From Caballeronia sp. INDeC2 (GTDB taxonomy: Bacteria > Pseudomonadota > Gammaproteobacteria > Burkholderiales > Burkholderiaceae): 64,000 nt of DNA. This document shows positions 25,174-34,335 of the stretch, piece by piece (within the stretch, counting starts at the first letter, position 1; each line of letters opens with the position of its first letter). Location: positions 335,095-399,094 of the forward strand of contig NZ_JALQDG010000042.1 in assembly GCF_023631325.1 (NCBI RefSeq). Reading direction: 5' to 3'. The notes beneath the pieces are model-generated. The model saw only the letters and a list, made by a program, of their open reading frames with translations, searched no databases and had not been told where the DNA came from. The translations under genes and the position numbers were made by a program.

Positions 25174-25898
25174 CAGATCATCCCGCCGTTCACGCCGATG
25201 ACCTGACGCGTTACATAAGACGCCGCATCCGACATCAGAAAGCCGACGACGGCGGCCACTTCGCCCGGCTGGCCCACGCGGTTCATCGGCACCGTCTTCA
25301 ACACCTGTTCGACGGGCACGTTATCGAGCATGCCCGTTTCGATCAGCCCCGGCGCGACGCAGTTGACCGTCACGTTGCGCGACGCGAGTTCGACCGCGAG
25401 CGCCTTGGCCGCGCCGATCAGCCCGGCCTTCGCGGCGCTGTAGTTCACCTGCCCGCGATTGCCGATCACGCCCGACACCGATGCGATCGTCACGATGCGC
25501 CCGCCCTGCTTCGCGCGGACCATAGGCATCGTCAACGGATGGATCACGTTGTAGAACGCGTCGAGGCCCGTTTCGAGCACGACGTCCCAGTCTTCGCCAG
25601 TCAGCGCGGGAAACGCGGCGTCGCGCGTCACGCCCGCGCTGCACACGACGCCGTAGTACGGACCATGCGCGGCGACGTCGGCTTCGAGCGCCGCGCGGCA
25701 GGCGGCGCGCTCGCGCACGTCGAACTGGACGACGCGCGCCGATCCGCCCTGCGCGGCGATGCCCGCGGTCACCGCTTCGGCTTCGGCGCGGCCCGTGCGG
25801 CAATGCACGGAAACGGCGAAGCCGTCCGCGGCCAGTTGATAAGCAATGGCGCGGCCGATACCACGGCTCGCGCCCGTTACGAGAACTCGACGGCTCAT
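25173..25898 (-). CDS. 3-oxoacyl-ACP reductase, FabG-type (ApeQ position)
   Basis: 241-residue SDR that reduces the beta-keto group in each polyene elongation round using NADPH. Cofactor motif TGASRGIGRAIAYQL, then VCSAGVTRDAAFPAL, catalytic Ser in VTIASVSGVIGNRGQ, Tyr and Lys in NYSAAKAGLIGAAKALA, and NCVAPGLIETGM, all FabG-like. Overlaps the dehydratase gene by 4 bp. Close to full FabG length and apparently intact. Confidence 0.92.
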   Translation of the reverse strand: MSRRVLVTGASRGIGRAIAYQLAADGFAVSVHCRTGRAEAEAVTAGIAAQGGSARVVQFDVRERAACRAALEADVAAHGPYYGVVCSAGVTRDAAFPALTGEDWDVVLETGLDAFYNVIHPLTMPMVRAKQGGRIVTIASVSGVIGNRGQVNYSAAKAGLIGAAKALAVELASRNVTVNCVAPGLIETGMLDNVPVEQVLKTVPMNRVGQPGEVAAVVGFLMSDAASYVTRQVIGVNGGMI

Positions 25899-26386
25899 GC
25901 GCTCACGCTCCCTTCGATGAACGTCTGAAAATCATGGGGCTGAAATACTTTGATGACGGCATCGGCGTAACGCTCGCCGTCGTGTTCGATCGTGCATTCG
26001 TACGCGCCGTGGCCTTCTTCGCTGCGCAGCACTTCGCGCACGCGGATCGCGAGTCGCGCGCCGCTTGCGAACGCGCTCGCATGCGCCTGATAACTGCGCG
26101 TGCCGAGCAGCACGCCGGGACGCGCGCGCCCGCCCGCGCGTATCGCGATCAGCGAAACGTGGGCGGCCACGCTCTGCGCCATCAGTTCGATGCCGATCCA
26201 CACGGGCATCGCGCCGTGCTCGTTGGCGTACCACGCGTCGGGGCGCACGGTGGCGTGCGCGGTCAGCGTCTCGTCGTCGCACGCGGTCACGGCGTCCAGC
26301 AGCAGCATCGTGCCGCGATGAGGAATGATCGCTTCGATCGCGGGAAAGGTCGTGTCGGTCGTGTCGGTCGTGTTGTTGATGGTCAT
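25895..26386 (-). CDS. 3-hydroxyacyl-ACP dehydratase-like hotdog protein (ApeP position)
   Basis: 163 residues. After a Thr/Asp repeat (NTTDTTDTTF) comes a hotdog domain: AIIPHRGTMLLLDAVTACDD with the catalytic-type His in PHR, then MPVWIGIELMAQSVAAH and RPGVLLGTRSYQ, like the ApeP/FabZ-related dehydratases of aryl polyene clusters. It would remove water to make the 2-enoyl intermediates, giving conjugation because no enoyl reductase is present. Start chosen at ATG 26386, 5 bp after the ketosynthase stop codon. It overlaps the ketoreductase by 4 bp. Confidence 0.85.
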   Translation of the reverse strand: MTINNTTDTTDTTFPAIEAIIPHRGTMLLLDAVTACDDETLTAHATVRPDAWYANEHGAMPVWIGIELMAQSVAAHVSLIAIRAGGRARPGVLLGTRSYQAHASAFASGARLAIRVREVLRSEEGHGAYECTIEHDGERYADAVIKVFQPHDFQTFIEGSVSA

Positions 26387-26391
26387 CGTCG

Positions 26392-27573
26392 TCAACCCGC
26401 GAGAACCAGGCTGACATTGCTGCCGCCGAATGCGAACGAATTGCTCATTGCGTATCGCGTGCCCGACGGCGCGAGGCGGCGCTGCGTCTCGACGAGATCG
26501 AGAACGGGCAGCGCGGCATCGGCTTCGCCGTCCCAGCGATGCAGCGGCAAGCTCACATCGTCGCGCGCGAGCGTGAGCCACGCGAAGCCCAGCTCCGTCG
26601 CGCCCGCCGCGCCGAGCAGATGGCCCGTGAACGGCTTGGTGCCGCTTGCGGGCACGCCGCCCGGAAACACGCGCGCCATCAGATGCGCTTCCATTTCGTC
26701 GTTCTTGCGCGTGGCCGTCGCGTGCATGTTCACGTAGCCGATGCCGCCCGCCGTCACGCCGGCATCCGCGAGCGCCGCGCGCAGCGCCATTTCGCCGGCG
26801 ACGCCTTTCGGATCGGGTGCCGATACGTGATACGCATCGCTCGATTCGCCCACGCCGGCGAGACGCACGGCGCTCTCGTCGCGCGTCATCAGGAACATGG
26901 CCGCGCCTTCGCCGACATTGATGCCGTTGCGGTTGCGGCTCATCGGATTGGTGCGCGCGGCGCTCACCGAATCGAGCGATGCGAAGCCCTGCACGGTGAG
27001 CTCGCACAGCGTATCGACGCCGCCGACGATCAGCGCATCGCACAGATTCAGTTGCAGCAGGCGGCGCGCCGCTGCGAACGCCTTCGCGCTCGACGTGCAC
27101 GCGGTCGATATCGTGAACGCCGGGCCTTGCACGTTCAACGCGGCCGCCGCGAACGGCGCGGCGGTGCCGATTTCCATTTGGCCGTAGTCGAAGCTCGCCG
27201 GCAGCGCGCCCGTCTTCGTGCGATGCGCGAATGCCTCTTCCGCCGCGCCGACGCCCGACGTGCTCGTGCCGAGCACCACGCCGATGCGCGCGGAGCCGTA
27301 GCGTTCGCGCGCCGCTTCGATCTCCGGACGAATGAGTTCGAGCGCCGCGAGCAGCAGGCGGTTGTTGCGGCAATCGAAGCGGGCGAGCGATTCAGGCGGC
27401 GCGATGTCGAGCGGCGCGAGCACGCGTCCGACGAACGCGTCGCCGTTTTTCATGAGCATCGGTCCCATGCCCGGCGATCGCGATGCGGCGAGCGCGGATG
27501 CGATCGCATCGGTGTCGTCGCCGAGTGCGTTGATCATGCCGAGCGCATTCAAATAGACGGGCGGCAGCGTCAT
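26392..27573 (-). CDS. Beta-ketoacyl synthase (ApeO position)
   Basis: 393-residue condensing enzyme. Cys159 in ISTACTSSAKA, His284 in NMHATATRKND and His318 in KPFTGHLLGA make the full triad, although NMHATAT differs from the usual NAHGTST and is typical of this clade. In E. coli aryl polyene synthesis ApeO pairs with the chain-length factor ApeC to extend the polyene, and the gene order here puts this protein in that role. ATGA overlap with the exporter gene upstream. Confidence 0.9.
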   Translation of the reverse strand: MTLPPVYLNALGMINALGDDTDAIASALAASRSPGMGPMLMKNGDAFVGRVLAPLDIAPPESLARFDCRNNRLLLAALELIRPEIEAARERYGSARIGVVLGTSTSGVGAAEEAFAHRTKTGALPASFDYGQMEIGTAAPFAAAALNVQGPAFTISTACTSSAKAFAAARRLLQLNLCDALIVGGVDTLCELTVQGFASLDSVSAARTNPMSRNRNGINVGEGAAMFLMTRDESAVRLAGVGESSDAYHVSAPDPKGVAGEMALRAALADAGVTAGGIGYVNMHATATRKNDEMEAHLMARVFPGGVPASGTKPFTGHLLGAAGATELGFAWLTLARDDVSLPLHRWDGEADAALPVLDLVETQRRLAPSGTRYAMSNSFAFGGSNVSLVLAG

Positions 27574-29969
27574 GCGTGGTTTCTCCTATCGGTTGGCATG
27601 CCCATCGGCGCGAGCAGCACCGACACCAGAATGCCGAGCGTCAGCGTGACGCCGAAGCTCCTGAGCGCGGGCATCGCGCTCATGCCGAGCATGCCGAACG
27701 ACAGCAGCGTCGTCGCCGCCGACAGCAGCACGCCCGTCCAGACCGCGCCGATATCCGCGCCGTCGCGCATGCATCCTTCGCGCAGGAACACCGCGTAATT
27801 CGCGCCGACGCCGAGCACCAGCATCAGCGCGAGGCAGTTGAACAGAGTGAGCGGCACGCGCGCATAGCCGAACGCCGCGAGCGTCACGCCGATGGCGAGC
27901 AGCACGGGCAGGATCGTCGCGATGCCGCCGCACACGCGATAGCGCGCACACATCAGCACGAGCACGAGCAGCAGCGCGCCGCCGAGCCATAAGGCGCTGT
28001 CGACGCGATATTCGCCGAACAGCTTCGACACGCTCGCGGCTTTGTCGACGAACGCGACGCCTTCGGTCGCGCGCGCGGTCTCGATCAGCGCGGGCAGATT
28101 CTGCGGCGTGACGCGGCGCGGCATCACGATGGCCGCGTAGCCGCGCTGACCGTGCGCATCGACCGCGCCGAGCCACAAATGCGCGAACGGCTTCGACCAG
28201 TTCGCCGCGAGCCAGCGCTCGACCGAGAGCGGCGGCGTGTCCGTGCGCGCGAACGAGGCGATCCACGCGTCGGCGATCTCGTCGCGGAAACCCGCTTGCA
28301 GCAGCATCTCGCGCAAGGCGGCGGGATGAGCGAAGACGCGTCGATCGAGCAGCGCGCGATCCTCGGCCTGACGCCGCGCCGACGGCACGAACTGCGTGGC
28401 CGCGCGCCAGCCGTCCACCGACTGCGCGCCCGGCAGCGCATCGAGCTTCGCGCCGAGCGCTTCCGCGCGCTGCAACACGAGTTCCTGCGTGGCGCCTTGC
28501 ACCACGAAAAACTGCGCGGTGTTGTCGATGCCGACCGCGTCGCGCACCTGATTCTCCTGCGCGACGAGCACGGGATCGCGCTGGATCAGCAGATGGATGT
28601 CGTCGTCGCTCTCGAGCATCGTCCAGCCAGGTGCGCACACGGCGGCGAGCACGATGGCGACGGCCCACACGCGCCTGGCACCGATCGCGCGCTGCCAGCG
28701 GGCGAGTAGCACGGCCGCGCGCGCGAAGAGACGCCGCTGCGTGGCCTTCGGTCCCTTCGGCAACATGGCGGGCAGCAGCGACATGACGGACGCGAACGCG
28801 ACGCAGATGCCCGTCATCGCGAAACAGGCGATCTGCTTGAGCGCGGGAAACGGCGCCCACGCGAGGATCGCATAGCCGAGCAGACTGGTGGCGAGCGCCA
28901 CCGAAAGCGCGGGCCGCACCGAACGCGCGCCCTGCTTCGCGTCCCAGTCGCGCGGCGCGCCGAGATAGACGACGAAGTATTGAATCGAATAATCGACGGC
29001 CTCGCCGATCAGACTCGCGCCGAACACGAGCGTCAGCAGATGCAGCTTGCCGAACACGGCCATCGTGACGGCGAGCGCGCCGCCGACGCCGAGCGCCGTC
29101 GACAGAAATCCGAGCAGCAGGAGACGCGGCGAGCGAAACACCCACAGCATCAAGAGCGCGATGCCGCATGCGGACGCGATGCCGATCAGATGCACCTCGC
29201 GTTCCGATGCGCGCCGCGCCGACTCCGCGTAGAACACGGCGCCCGCCCGCGCGACCGACGCATCGGGCCAGGCCGGCCGCAACGACGCCTCCGCCCGCGA
29301 CGCCGCCGACAGCACCGCGCGCTGCACGCGCGATTCGTACGCCGAGCCGTTCAGCGTCGTGACGACGAGCACGCTGGTCACGTCGCCGCGATGCGCGACG
29401 AGCATGTTGTCTTCGAGATCGAGATTCGATGTCGCGAGCGGCAGGTCGGAGAGCCAGCGTTCGAGCCAGCCGAACGGATCGACGGCGAGCTGCGTCGCGA
29501 GCGGACCGCGCACGGGGTTGTAGAGGCGCTGCATCAGCGCGTCGTGCAGCGATGCCGCGCCGCCGGCCGCGTGCGTGAGCGCGTCGCGATCGTCGCGCGT
29601 CAGCAGGCCGAAGCGATGAGGCATGTAGAGCGCCCCGATCTGCGCGATATCGAAGGGCGGCAATTCCGCCGTCACCGATGCGAACGCGCCGCTTTGTTTC
29701 AGCGCCGCGCCGAACTGGCGGGCGGCGGCTTTCGCGCGCTCCGCGTCCCGGCTCGACACGAGGAACACCGTGCGGTCGCCGAGCGCGCCCGCGAGTTGAT
29801 CGACGGCTTTTTCGGCAACGGGATTCGCCTCCGTCGCGGGCAAGAGCGCGAGCAGGTTCGTCTCCAGCGGCGACGGCCCGGAAAAACGATGCACGCAATA
29901 CAGCGCCACGACGAGCGCGAACGCGAACCAGACGGCGCGGACGCGCCACAGCGAAGGCGTCGGTCTCAC
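27570..29969 (-). CDS. MMPL/RND-type exporter (ApeM position)
   Basis: 799-residue membrane transporter starting with GTG at 29969 (GTGA overlap with the LolA-like gene). One N-terminal span is followed by a large periplasmic domain (ETNLLALLPATEANPVAEKA to about residue 250), about five spans with GEAVDYSIQYFVVYLG, a second periplasmic domain and five more spans (VLGVGANYAVFLREG). This is the two-fold repeat of MMPL proteins, with acidic residues in span 4. It probably moves the polyene lipid toward the outer membrane together with the LolA-like protein. Confidence 0.9.
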   Translation of the reverse strand: MRPTPSLWRVRAVWFAFALVVALYCVHRFSGPSPLETNLLALLPATEANPVAEKAVDQLAGALGDRTVFLVSSRDAERAKAAARQFGAALKQSGAFASVTAELPPFDIAQIGALYMPHRFGLLTRDDRDALTHAAGGAASLHDALMQRLYNPVRGPLATQLAVDPFGWLERWLSDLPLATSNLDLEDNMLVAHRGDVTSVLVVTTLNGSAYESRVQRAVLSAASRAEASLRPAWPDASVARAGAVFYAESARRASEREVHLIGIASACGIALLMLWVFRSPRLLLLGFLSTALGVGGALAVTMAVFGKLHLLTLVFGASLIGEAVDYSIQYFVVYLGAPRDWDAKQGARSVRPALSVALATSLLGYAILAWAPFPALKQIACFAMTGICVAFASVMSLLPAMLPKGPKATQRRLFARAAVLLARWQRAIGARRVWAVAIVLAAVCAPGWTMLESDDDIHLLIQRDPVLVAQENQVRDAVGIDNTAQFFVVQGATQELVLQRAEALGAKLDALPGAQSVDGWRAATQFVPSARRQAEDRALLDRRVFAHPAALREMLLQAGFRDEIADAWIASFARTDTPPLSVERWLAANWSKPFAHLWLGAVDAHGQRGYAAIVMPRRVTPQNLPALIETARATEGVAFVDKAASVSKLFGEYRVDSALWLGGALLLVLVLMCARYRVCGGIATILPVLLAIGVTLAAFGYARVPLTLFNCLALMLVLGVGANYAVFLREGCMRDGADIGAVWTGVLLSAATTLLSFGMLGMSAMPALRSFGVTLTLGILVSVLLAPMGMPTDRRNHA

Positions 29970-30601
29970 GGCATGCCCAGCAATGCGCGCTCGGCGGACG
30001 ACAGATCGTCGGCGGCTTCGCTCTTCGTGAACTCGATGCGCGTGACGTCGCCGTTGGCGAGATCGATCCGCAGGCTGCGAAGATACGCGCCGCCCGTCAT
30101 GTGCAGGCCCTTGATCGCTTGCGCGAGCTGCGGCTGATTCGGCTTGAGGCTTAGCGTCCAGTCCGACGGCGAGCCCTGTGCATCGACATCGAATTGCGAG
30201 TACAACGCGGACATATCGCCGCCGAGCATCGCGCGCATCATCTTCGATACTTGCGCGACGCCGCGCATGCCTTGCGCGCTTTTCGTGCGGATGCGGCTGC
30301 CGTTCGCATCGATTTCGGCGACGCCCGCATCGGTGATGACGTAGGTCGTCGAATAAGGCGTGTCCACGCGCCAGATCACGCCGCGATCGCGCTGAAACAC
30401 GAGCATGCCCGTGCTGACGAGCGGTTGCTTCATCGCGGAGAGCGTCTGCGTCTGCGTGAATTGCGCGCGCACGCCCTTCATCTGCGCGAGGCGGGCCGTC
30501 ACTTGCGAGACGAGCGCCGTGTTGCCGCTCGCGGCCTGCGCGGACGTTGCGGCAAGCAGCAGCGCGATGAGCGCCGCGCGGAACATCTTTAACGCGCCCA
30601 T
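29966..30601 (-). CDS. LolA-like periplasmic carrier (ApeL position)
   Basis: 211 residues with a signal peptide (MFRAALIALLLAATSAQAA) and a LolA-related beta fold: LAQMKGVRAQFTQTQTLSAMKQPLVSTGMLVFQRDRGVIWRVDTPYSTTYVIT. It likely shuttles lipidic polyene across the periplasm. The start at 30601 has a GGAG 5 nt before it and overlaps the thioesterase gene by 13 bp. An internal ATG at 30586 lacks a site. Followed directly by the MMPL exporter, as in other aryl polyene loci. Confidence 0.87.
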   Translation of the reverse strand: MGALKMFRAALIALLLAATSAQAASGNTALVSQVTARLAQMKGVRAQFTQTQTLSAMKQPLVSTGMLVFQRDRGVIWRVDTPYSTTYVITDAGVAEIDANGSRIRTKSAQGMRGVAQVSKMMRAMLGGDMSALYSQFDVDAQGSPSDWTLSLKPNQPQLAQAIKGLHMTGGAYLRSLRIDLANGDVTRIEFTKSEAADDLSSAERALLGMP

Positions 30602-31026
30602 ACGCGCTCCAGCTTTTCGAACACGACCGGCGGCGACAGGAACTGCAATTCCTGCGTGGCCGCATCGACGGCGACCTGGATCGTGTAACCCTTCGTCAGA
30701 CGCTGGCCCGTTTCGCAATCGACGAGTTCATAGCCGATCTTCAGCCGATTCTCGTATTCGAGCAGTTCGGCGCGCACTTCGATGCGCTGTCCGTAAGTCG
30801 CGGGACGCACGTATTTCAGATGCGCCTCGACGACCGGCCACACGTAACCCGACGCCTGCATCTCGCGATAGTCGTAGTCGAACGCGCGTTGCAGCGCCGA
30901 GCGGCCCGCCTCGAAATACTTGAGATAGTGGCCGTGCCAGCACACGTTCATCGCATCGACATCGTGAAACGGCACTTCGACGATCGCGCTCGCCTTGAGC
31001 GTGCGCGCCGGCATGACATCGGCCAT
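30589..31026 (-). CDS. 4-hydroxybenzoyl-CoA-type thioesterase (ApeK position)
   Basis: 145-residue hotdog thioesterase. The catalytic-loop signature HDVDAMNVCWHGHYLKYFEAGR holds the acidic residue and the long helix of the 4HBT/YbgC group. It would release or edit acyl chains on the carrier proteins. TGATG junction with the ammonia-lyase gene (1-bp overlap), so tightly coupled. Confidence 0.88.
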   Translation of the reverse strand: MADVMPARTLKASAIVEVPFHDVDAMNVCWHGHYLKYFEAGRSALQRAFDYDYREMQASGYVWPVVEAHLKYVRPATYGQRIEVRAELLEYENRLKIGYELVDCETGQRLTKGYTIQVAVDAATQELQFLSPPVVFEKLERVWAR

Positions 31027-32597
31027 CACGCGTCCTCCGCGTGCGCATCGACGAGCGCGCACGCCGCGATGCGTGCCGTCAGCGCGCGCAGATCGCGTTC
31101 GAGCGCGCGGTCTTCGTCGACGAACGGCGACACCGACGCGATCGCCGCCGCGAATTCGCGCAACGGCGCGGGCACCGGCGTCTTCGGATCGATGCGCAAG
31201 CGCAGATTCAGCGCCTGCACGGCGGCGAGCGTATGCGCGGCCGCGACCTGCTCCGTCAGTTCGAGCACGCGCAGGCAGTCGCGCGCCGCGATCGTGCCCA
31301 TGCTGACCTTGTCCTGGTTGTGCGCCTCCGTCGAGCGCGAGAACACGCTTGCGGGCATCGTGTGCTTGAGCGCCTCGGCGGTCCACGCCGACGCTGATAT
31401 CTGCACGGCCTTGAAGCCGTGATTGATCGGCGCGCGTGCGGGCGTCGCGCCCGTCAGATTGCGCGGCAGGCCGTTGTTGAACTTGTCGTCGACGATCAAG
31501 GCGAGCTGGCGATCCATCAGGTCCGCGAGATTGGCGACGGCCGTCTTGAGCGCATCCATCGCGAACGCGATATGGCCGCCGTAGAAGTTGCCGCCGTGCA
31601 GCACGCGCTCGGCGTCCGGGTCGATCAGCGGATTGTCGTTCGCGCTGTTCAGCTCGTTTTCGATGTCGCGGCGCATCCACGTGAGCGCGTCGGCCGCCAC
31701 GCCGATCACGTGCGGCGCGCAGCGTATCGAATAGCGATCCTGCAAGCGATGGCCCGGCGTGTCGTCGCGGCCCGCGAGATCGGCGCGGATCCATGCGGCG
31801 GCTTCGGCCTGTCCCGCATGCGGTTTCACCGCGAAGATCGTCGCGTCGAAGTGCGCGGCGCGGCCGTCGAGCGCGAGCGTCGAGAGCGCCGTGAGGCGCG
31901 CTGCCAGACGCGTCAGATGACGCGCGCGCGCGAATGCGAGACACGCGAGGCCGGTCATCACCGCCGTGCCGTTCATCAGCGCGAGCCCTTCCTTCGGCGC
32001 GAGCGTGAGCGGCTCGATGCCGAGCGCGGACCATACGCCGGAGGCATCGCGCAAGTCGCCGTCGAACAACACGTCGCGTTCGCCGACGAGCGCCGCCGCC
32101 ACATACGACAGCGGCGTCAGATCGCCGCTCGCGCCGACCGAGCCTTCCGACGGAATGCGCGGCAACACGCGATGGTTGATGAGGTCCGCGAGGCGTTCGA
32201 GCAGCACGAGACGCACGCCGGAAAACCCATACGCGAGCGAGTTGAGCCGCGCGGCGATCACGGCGAGCGTGGCTTCGTCGTCCAGATACGCGCCCATGCC
32301 GCAGCCGTGATAGCGCGTGAGTTGCAGCGGCAGCGCTTCGACGAGTGCCATAGGCACATCGACAACGCATGCGTCGCCGTAACCGGTGTTCACGCCGTAC
32401 ACGGTCTTGCCCGCCGCGAGATGGCGGCGCAGGAAGTCCGCGCCGCGCTCGATGCGCGCGCGCCAGGCGGGATCGCGATTCAGCGCGACCGGCGTGCGGC
32501 GCGTGGCGATCGACACGACTTCTTCGATCGTCAGCCGCCGGCCGCCGAAAGTCACCGTCTGCGCGCGCAGGCCGTCGATCAGATCATGCTCGGACAT
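31026..32597 (-). CDS. Aromatic amino acid/histidine ammonia-lyase family protein
   Basis: 523 residues. The MIO prosthetic-group triad Ala156-Ser157-Gly158 lies in GSVGASGDLTPLSY, and the catalytic Tyr67 in TVYGVNTGYG. NLADLMDRQ and the FNNGLPRNL segment are also family marks. The substrate-selectivity pair is Tyr96-His97 (LTRYHGCGMG), unlike the SH of histidine lyases. In the polyene operon it would supply an aromatic acrylic acid such as 4-coumarate from tyrosine, or cinnamate, as starter for the ligase. Start at 32597 after GGAGGAAACG. Overlaps the glycosyltransferase-acyltransferase gene by 14 bp. Confidence 0.9.
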   Translation of the reverse strand: MSEHDLIDGLRAQTVTFGGRRLTIEEVVSIATRRTPVALNRDPAWRARIERGADFLRRHLAAGKTVYGVNTGYGDACVVDVPMALVEALPLQLTRYHGCGMGAYLDDEATLAVIAARLNSLAYGFSGVRLVLLERLADLINHRVLPRIPSEGSVGASGDLTPLSYVAAALVGERDVLFDGDLRDASGVWSALGIEPLTLAPKEGLALMNGTAVMTGLACLAFARARHLTRLAARLTALSTLALDGRAAHFDATIFAVKPHAGQAEAAAWIRADLAGRDDTPGHRLQDRYSIRCAPHVIGVAADALTWMRRDIENELNSANDNPLIDPDAERVLHGGNFYGGHIAFAMDALKTAVANLADLMDRQLALIVDDKFNNGLPRNLTGATPARAPINHGFKAVQISASAWTAEALKHTMPASVFSRSTEAHNQDKVSMGTIAARDCLRVLELTEQVAAAHTLAAVQALNLRLRIDPKTPVPAPLREFAAAIASVSPFVDEDRALERDLRALTARIAACALVDAHAEDA

Positions 32598-34335
32598 CGT
32601 TTCCTCCGGGTGCCGCGGCTTCCGTCATCGTTTTGCCGGGGCGCGCCCAGAAATCGAAAAAGTTGAACCATTGATAGGGCGCCTTGCGGCAATAGTGTTC
32701 GAGACGCGACGCGTAGCGCTGCGCCCACGCCGCGATGTGCTGCGCGCGCTCGCGGCGCGGCAACGCGATGCGCTCCGCGAACGGCTCGAAATACAGCCGA
32801 TGCCGCCCGTCATGCTCTTTCAGGCAGAAGAACAGATACACGGGACAGCCGAGCGCATGCGCGAGCACGTACGGACCTTGCGCGAACGGCGCGCTCGCGC
32901 CGAGAAAGCGCGCGTACGTCGTGCGGCCCGAATCGTGCGCGGGCACGCGATCGCCGACGATCACGAGCAGCTCGCCCGCGTCGATGCGCGCCTTCATCAT
33001 CATCGCGGTCTCGGGGCCGAAGTCGCTCACCTGCACGAGGCGGCTGGCGAAGTCGCCGTTCGCCGCCGAGAGCACGCTGTTGAAGCGCTTCGCGTGCTCC
33101 GTATAGACGATGGCCGTCACCCTCGCGCGGCCGTTGCGCACCGCGAGCGCGCGTGACATTTCCAGATTGCCGAGATGCGCGCCGATCACGAGCGCGCCGC
33201 GCCCGCTTTCGATGAGCGTTTCGAACGCGGCGGGATCGTCGAAGATCACGTCGTCTTCGGCGATGCGGCCGGACCACGCGGCGAGCTTGTCCAGCCCCGA
33301 CTGCGCGAACGCGAGCATCTGCCGATACGCGGAACGCCAGCCGGGGCGCGGCGTGCGCTCGCCCGTCGCGGCGTGCTCCAGATGTGCGAAATAGCGATGC
33401 GACGCGTCGCGCGCATCGCGTCCCGTCATCAGAAAGTAGCCGACGATCGGATGCAGCCACAGCCCCGTGAAGCGCACGCCGAACAGACGGCAACTGAGCG
33501 AGAGCAGCGCCATGCCGAGCCGGCTGCCGCGCTCCGCGACGCGCCACCAGCCCGCGTCGACACGTTCGGCGGTGGCCGCTTTACGCGGCAGCGCCTTGTG
33601 CGCGAGCAGCATCGGCGAACGCAGCAGCATGCCGCACACGAGCCGCGTGTGGCTCGCGCTGATGCGCACGTTGTCCCACAGCACGTCGAAGTGCGAGACG
33701 CCGTCGGTCGCGTAGGTGACGCGCGTCGGCACGGTGCGAAACGCGAGCCGCCGCCAGTGCAGACGCACGAGAATTTCGATGTCGAAGTCCATGCGCGTGC
33801 CGATGCGCACGCTGTCGATCAGCGCGCAGACCGCATCGAGCGGATACAGGCGAAAGCCGCACATCGAATCGCGGATCGTGAACGACAACGTTTCGATCCA
33901 CACCCAGACGTGCGTCACGTAGCGGCCGTAGAGACGCGACTTCGGCACGCTTTCATCGTAGACGGGACGCCCGAGGATCACCGCGCCCGGCTCGGCGCGC
34001 GCGGCCTCGACGAAGCACGGCACGTCGTTCGCGTCGTGCTGGCCGTCGGCGTCTATCTGCAACGCATGCGTGTAGCCCGCGCGCCGCGCCGCGCGCAGAC
34101 CCGCCATCACGGCCGCGCCCTTGCCGCCGTTGACGGGCAGGCGCAGCAGCGTCATCTGCTCGCCATACTCCGCGGCGAGTTGCGCGAGGACCGCTTGCGT
34201 GGCGGCGTCGCTGCCATCGTCGACGACGAACATCGGCAAGCCGTGCACGCAGAGGCGCGCGACCGTGCCGCCGATCGCGTCCTTGTGGTTGTAGATCGGA
34301 ATGACGATGCACGTCCGCATGTTCGCGCCGCTCAT
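32584..34335 (-). CDS. Bifunctional glycosyltransferase family 2 / LpxL-type acyltransferase (ApeJ position)
   Basis: 583 residues. The first 240 form a GT-A domain (TCIVIPIYNHKDAIGGTV, VVDDGSDAAT, DADGQHDAND with the metal-binding acidic motif). From about residue 290 comes a lauroyl-acyltransferase-like domain with GAHLGNLEMSRAL (the HX4E catalytic motif) and VGDRVPAHDSGR. The fusion is characteristic of aryl polyene loci and probably attaches the polyene head to a sugar/lipid anchor. Starts in an ATGA overlap at 34335. A Met five codons later is an alternative. Confidence 0.88.
   Translation of the reverse strand: MSGANMRTCIVIPIYNHKDAIGGTVARLCVHGLPMFVVDDGSDAATQAVLAQLAAEYGEQMTLLRLPVNGGKGAAVMAGLRAARRAGYTHALQIDADGQHDANDVPCFVEAARAEPGAVILGRPVYDESVPKSRLYGRYVTHVWVWIETLSFTIRDSMCGFRLYPLDAVCALIDSVRIGTRMDFDIEILVRLHWRRLAFRTVPTRVTYATDGVSHFDVLWDNVRISASHTRLVCGMLLRSPMLLAHKALPRKAATAERVDAGWWRVAERGSRLGMALLSLSCRLFGVRFTGLWLHPIVGYFLMTGRDARDASHRYFAHLEHAATGERTPRPGWRSAYRQMLAFAQSGLDKLAAWSGRIAEDDVIFDDPAAFETLIESGRGALVIGAHLGNLEMSRALAVRNGRARVTAIVYTEHAKRFNSVLSAANGDFASRLVQVSDFGPETAMMMKARIDAGELLVIVGDRVPAHDSGRTTYARFLGASAPFAQGPYVLAHALGCPVYLFFCLKEHDGRHRLYFEPFAERIALPRRERAQHIAAWAQRYASRLEHYCRKAPYQWFNFFDFWARPGKTMTEAAAPGGNDVRA

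Noticed and set aside
24169..25206. Plus-strand frame inside the ketosynthase gene
   Set aside because: Arg/Ala/His-rich shadow of an intact condensing enzyme. No ribosome site.
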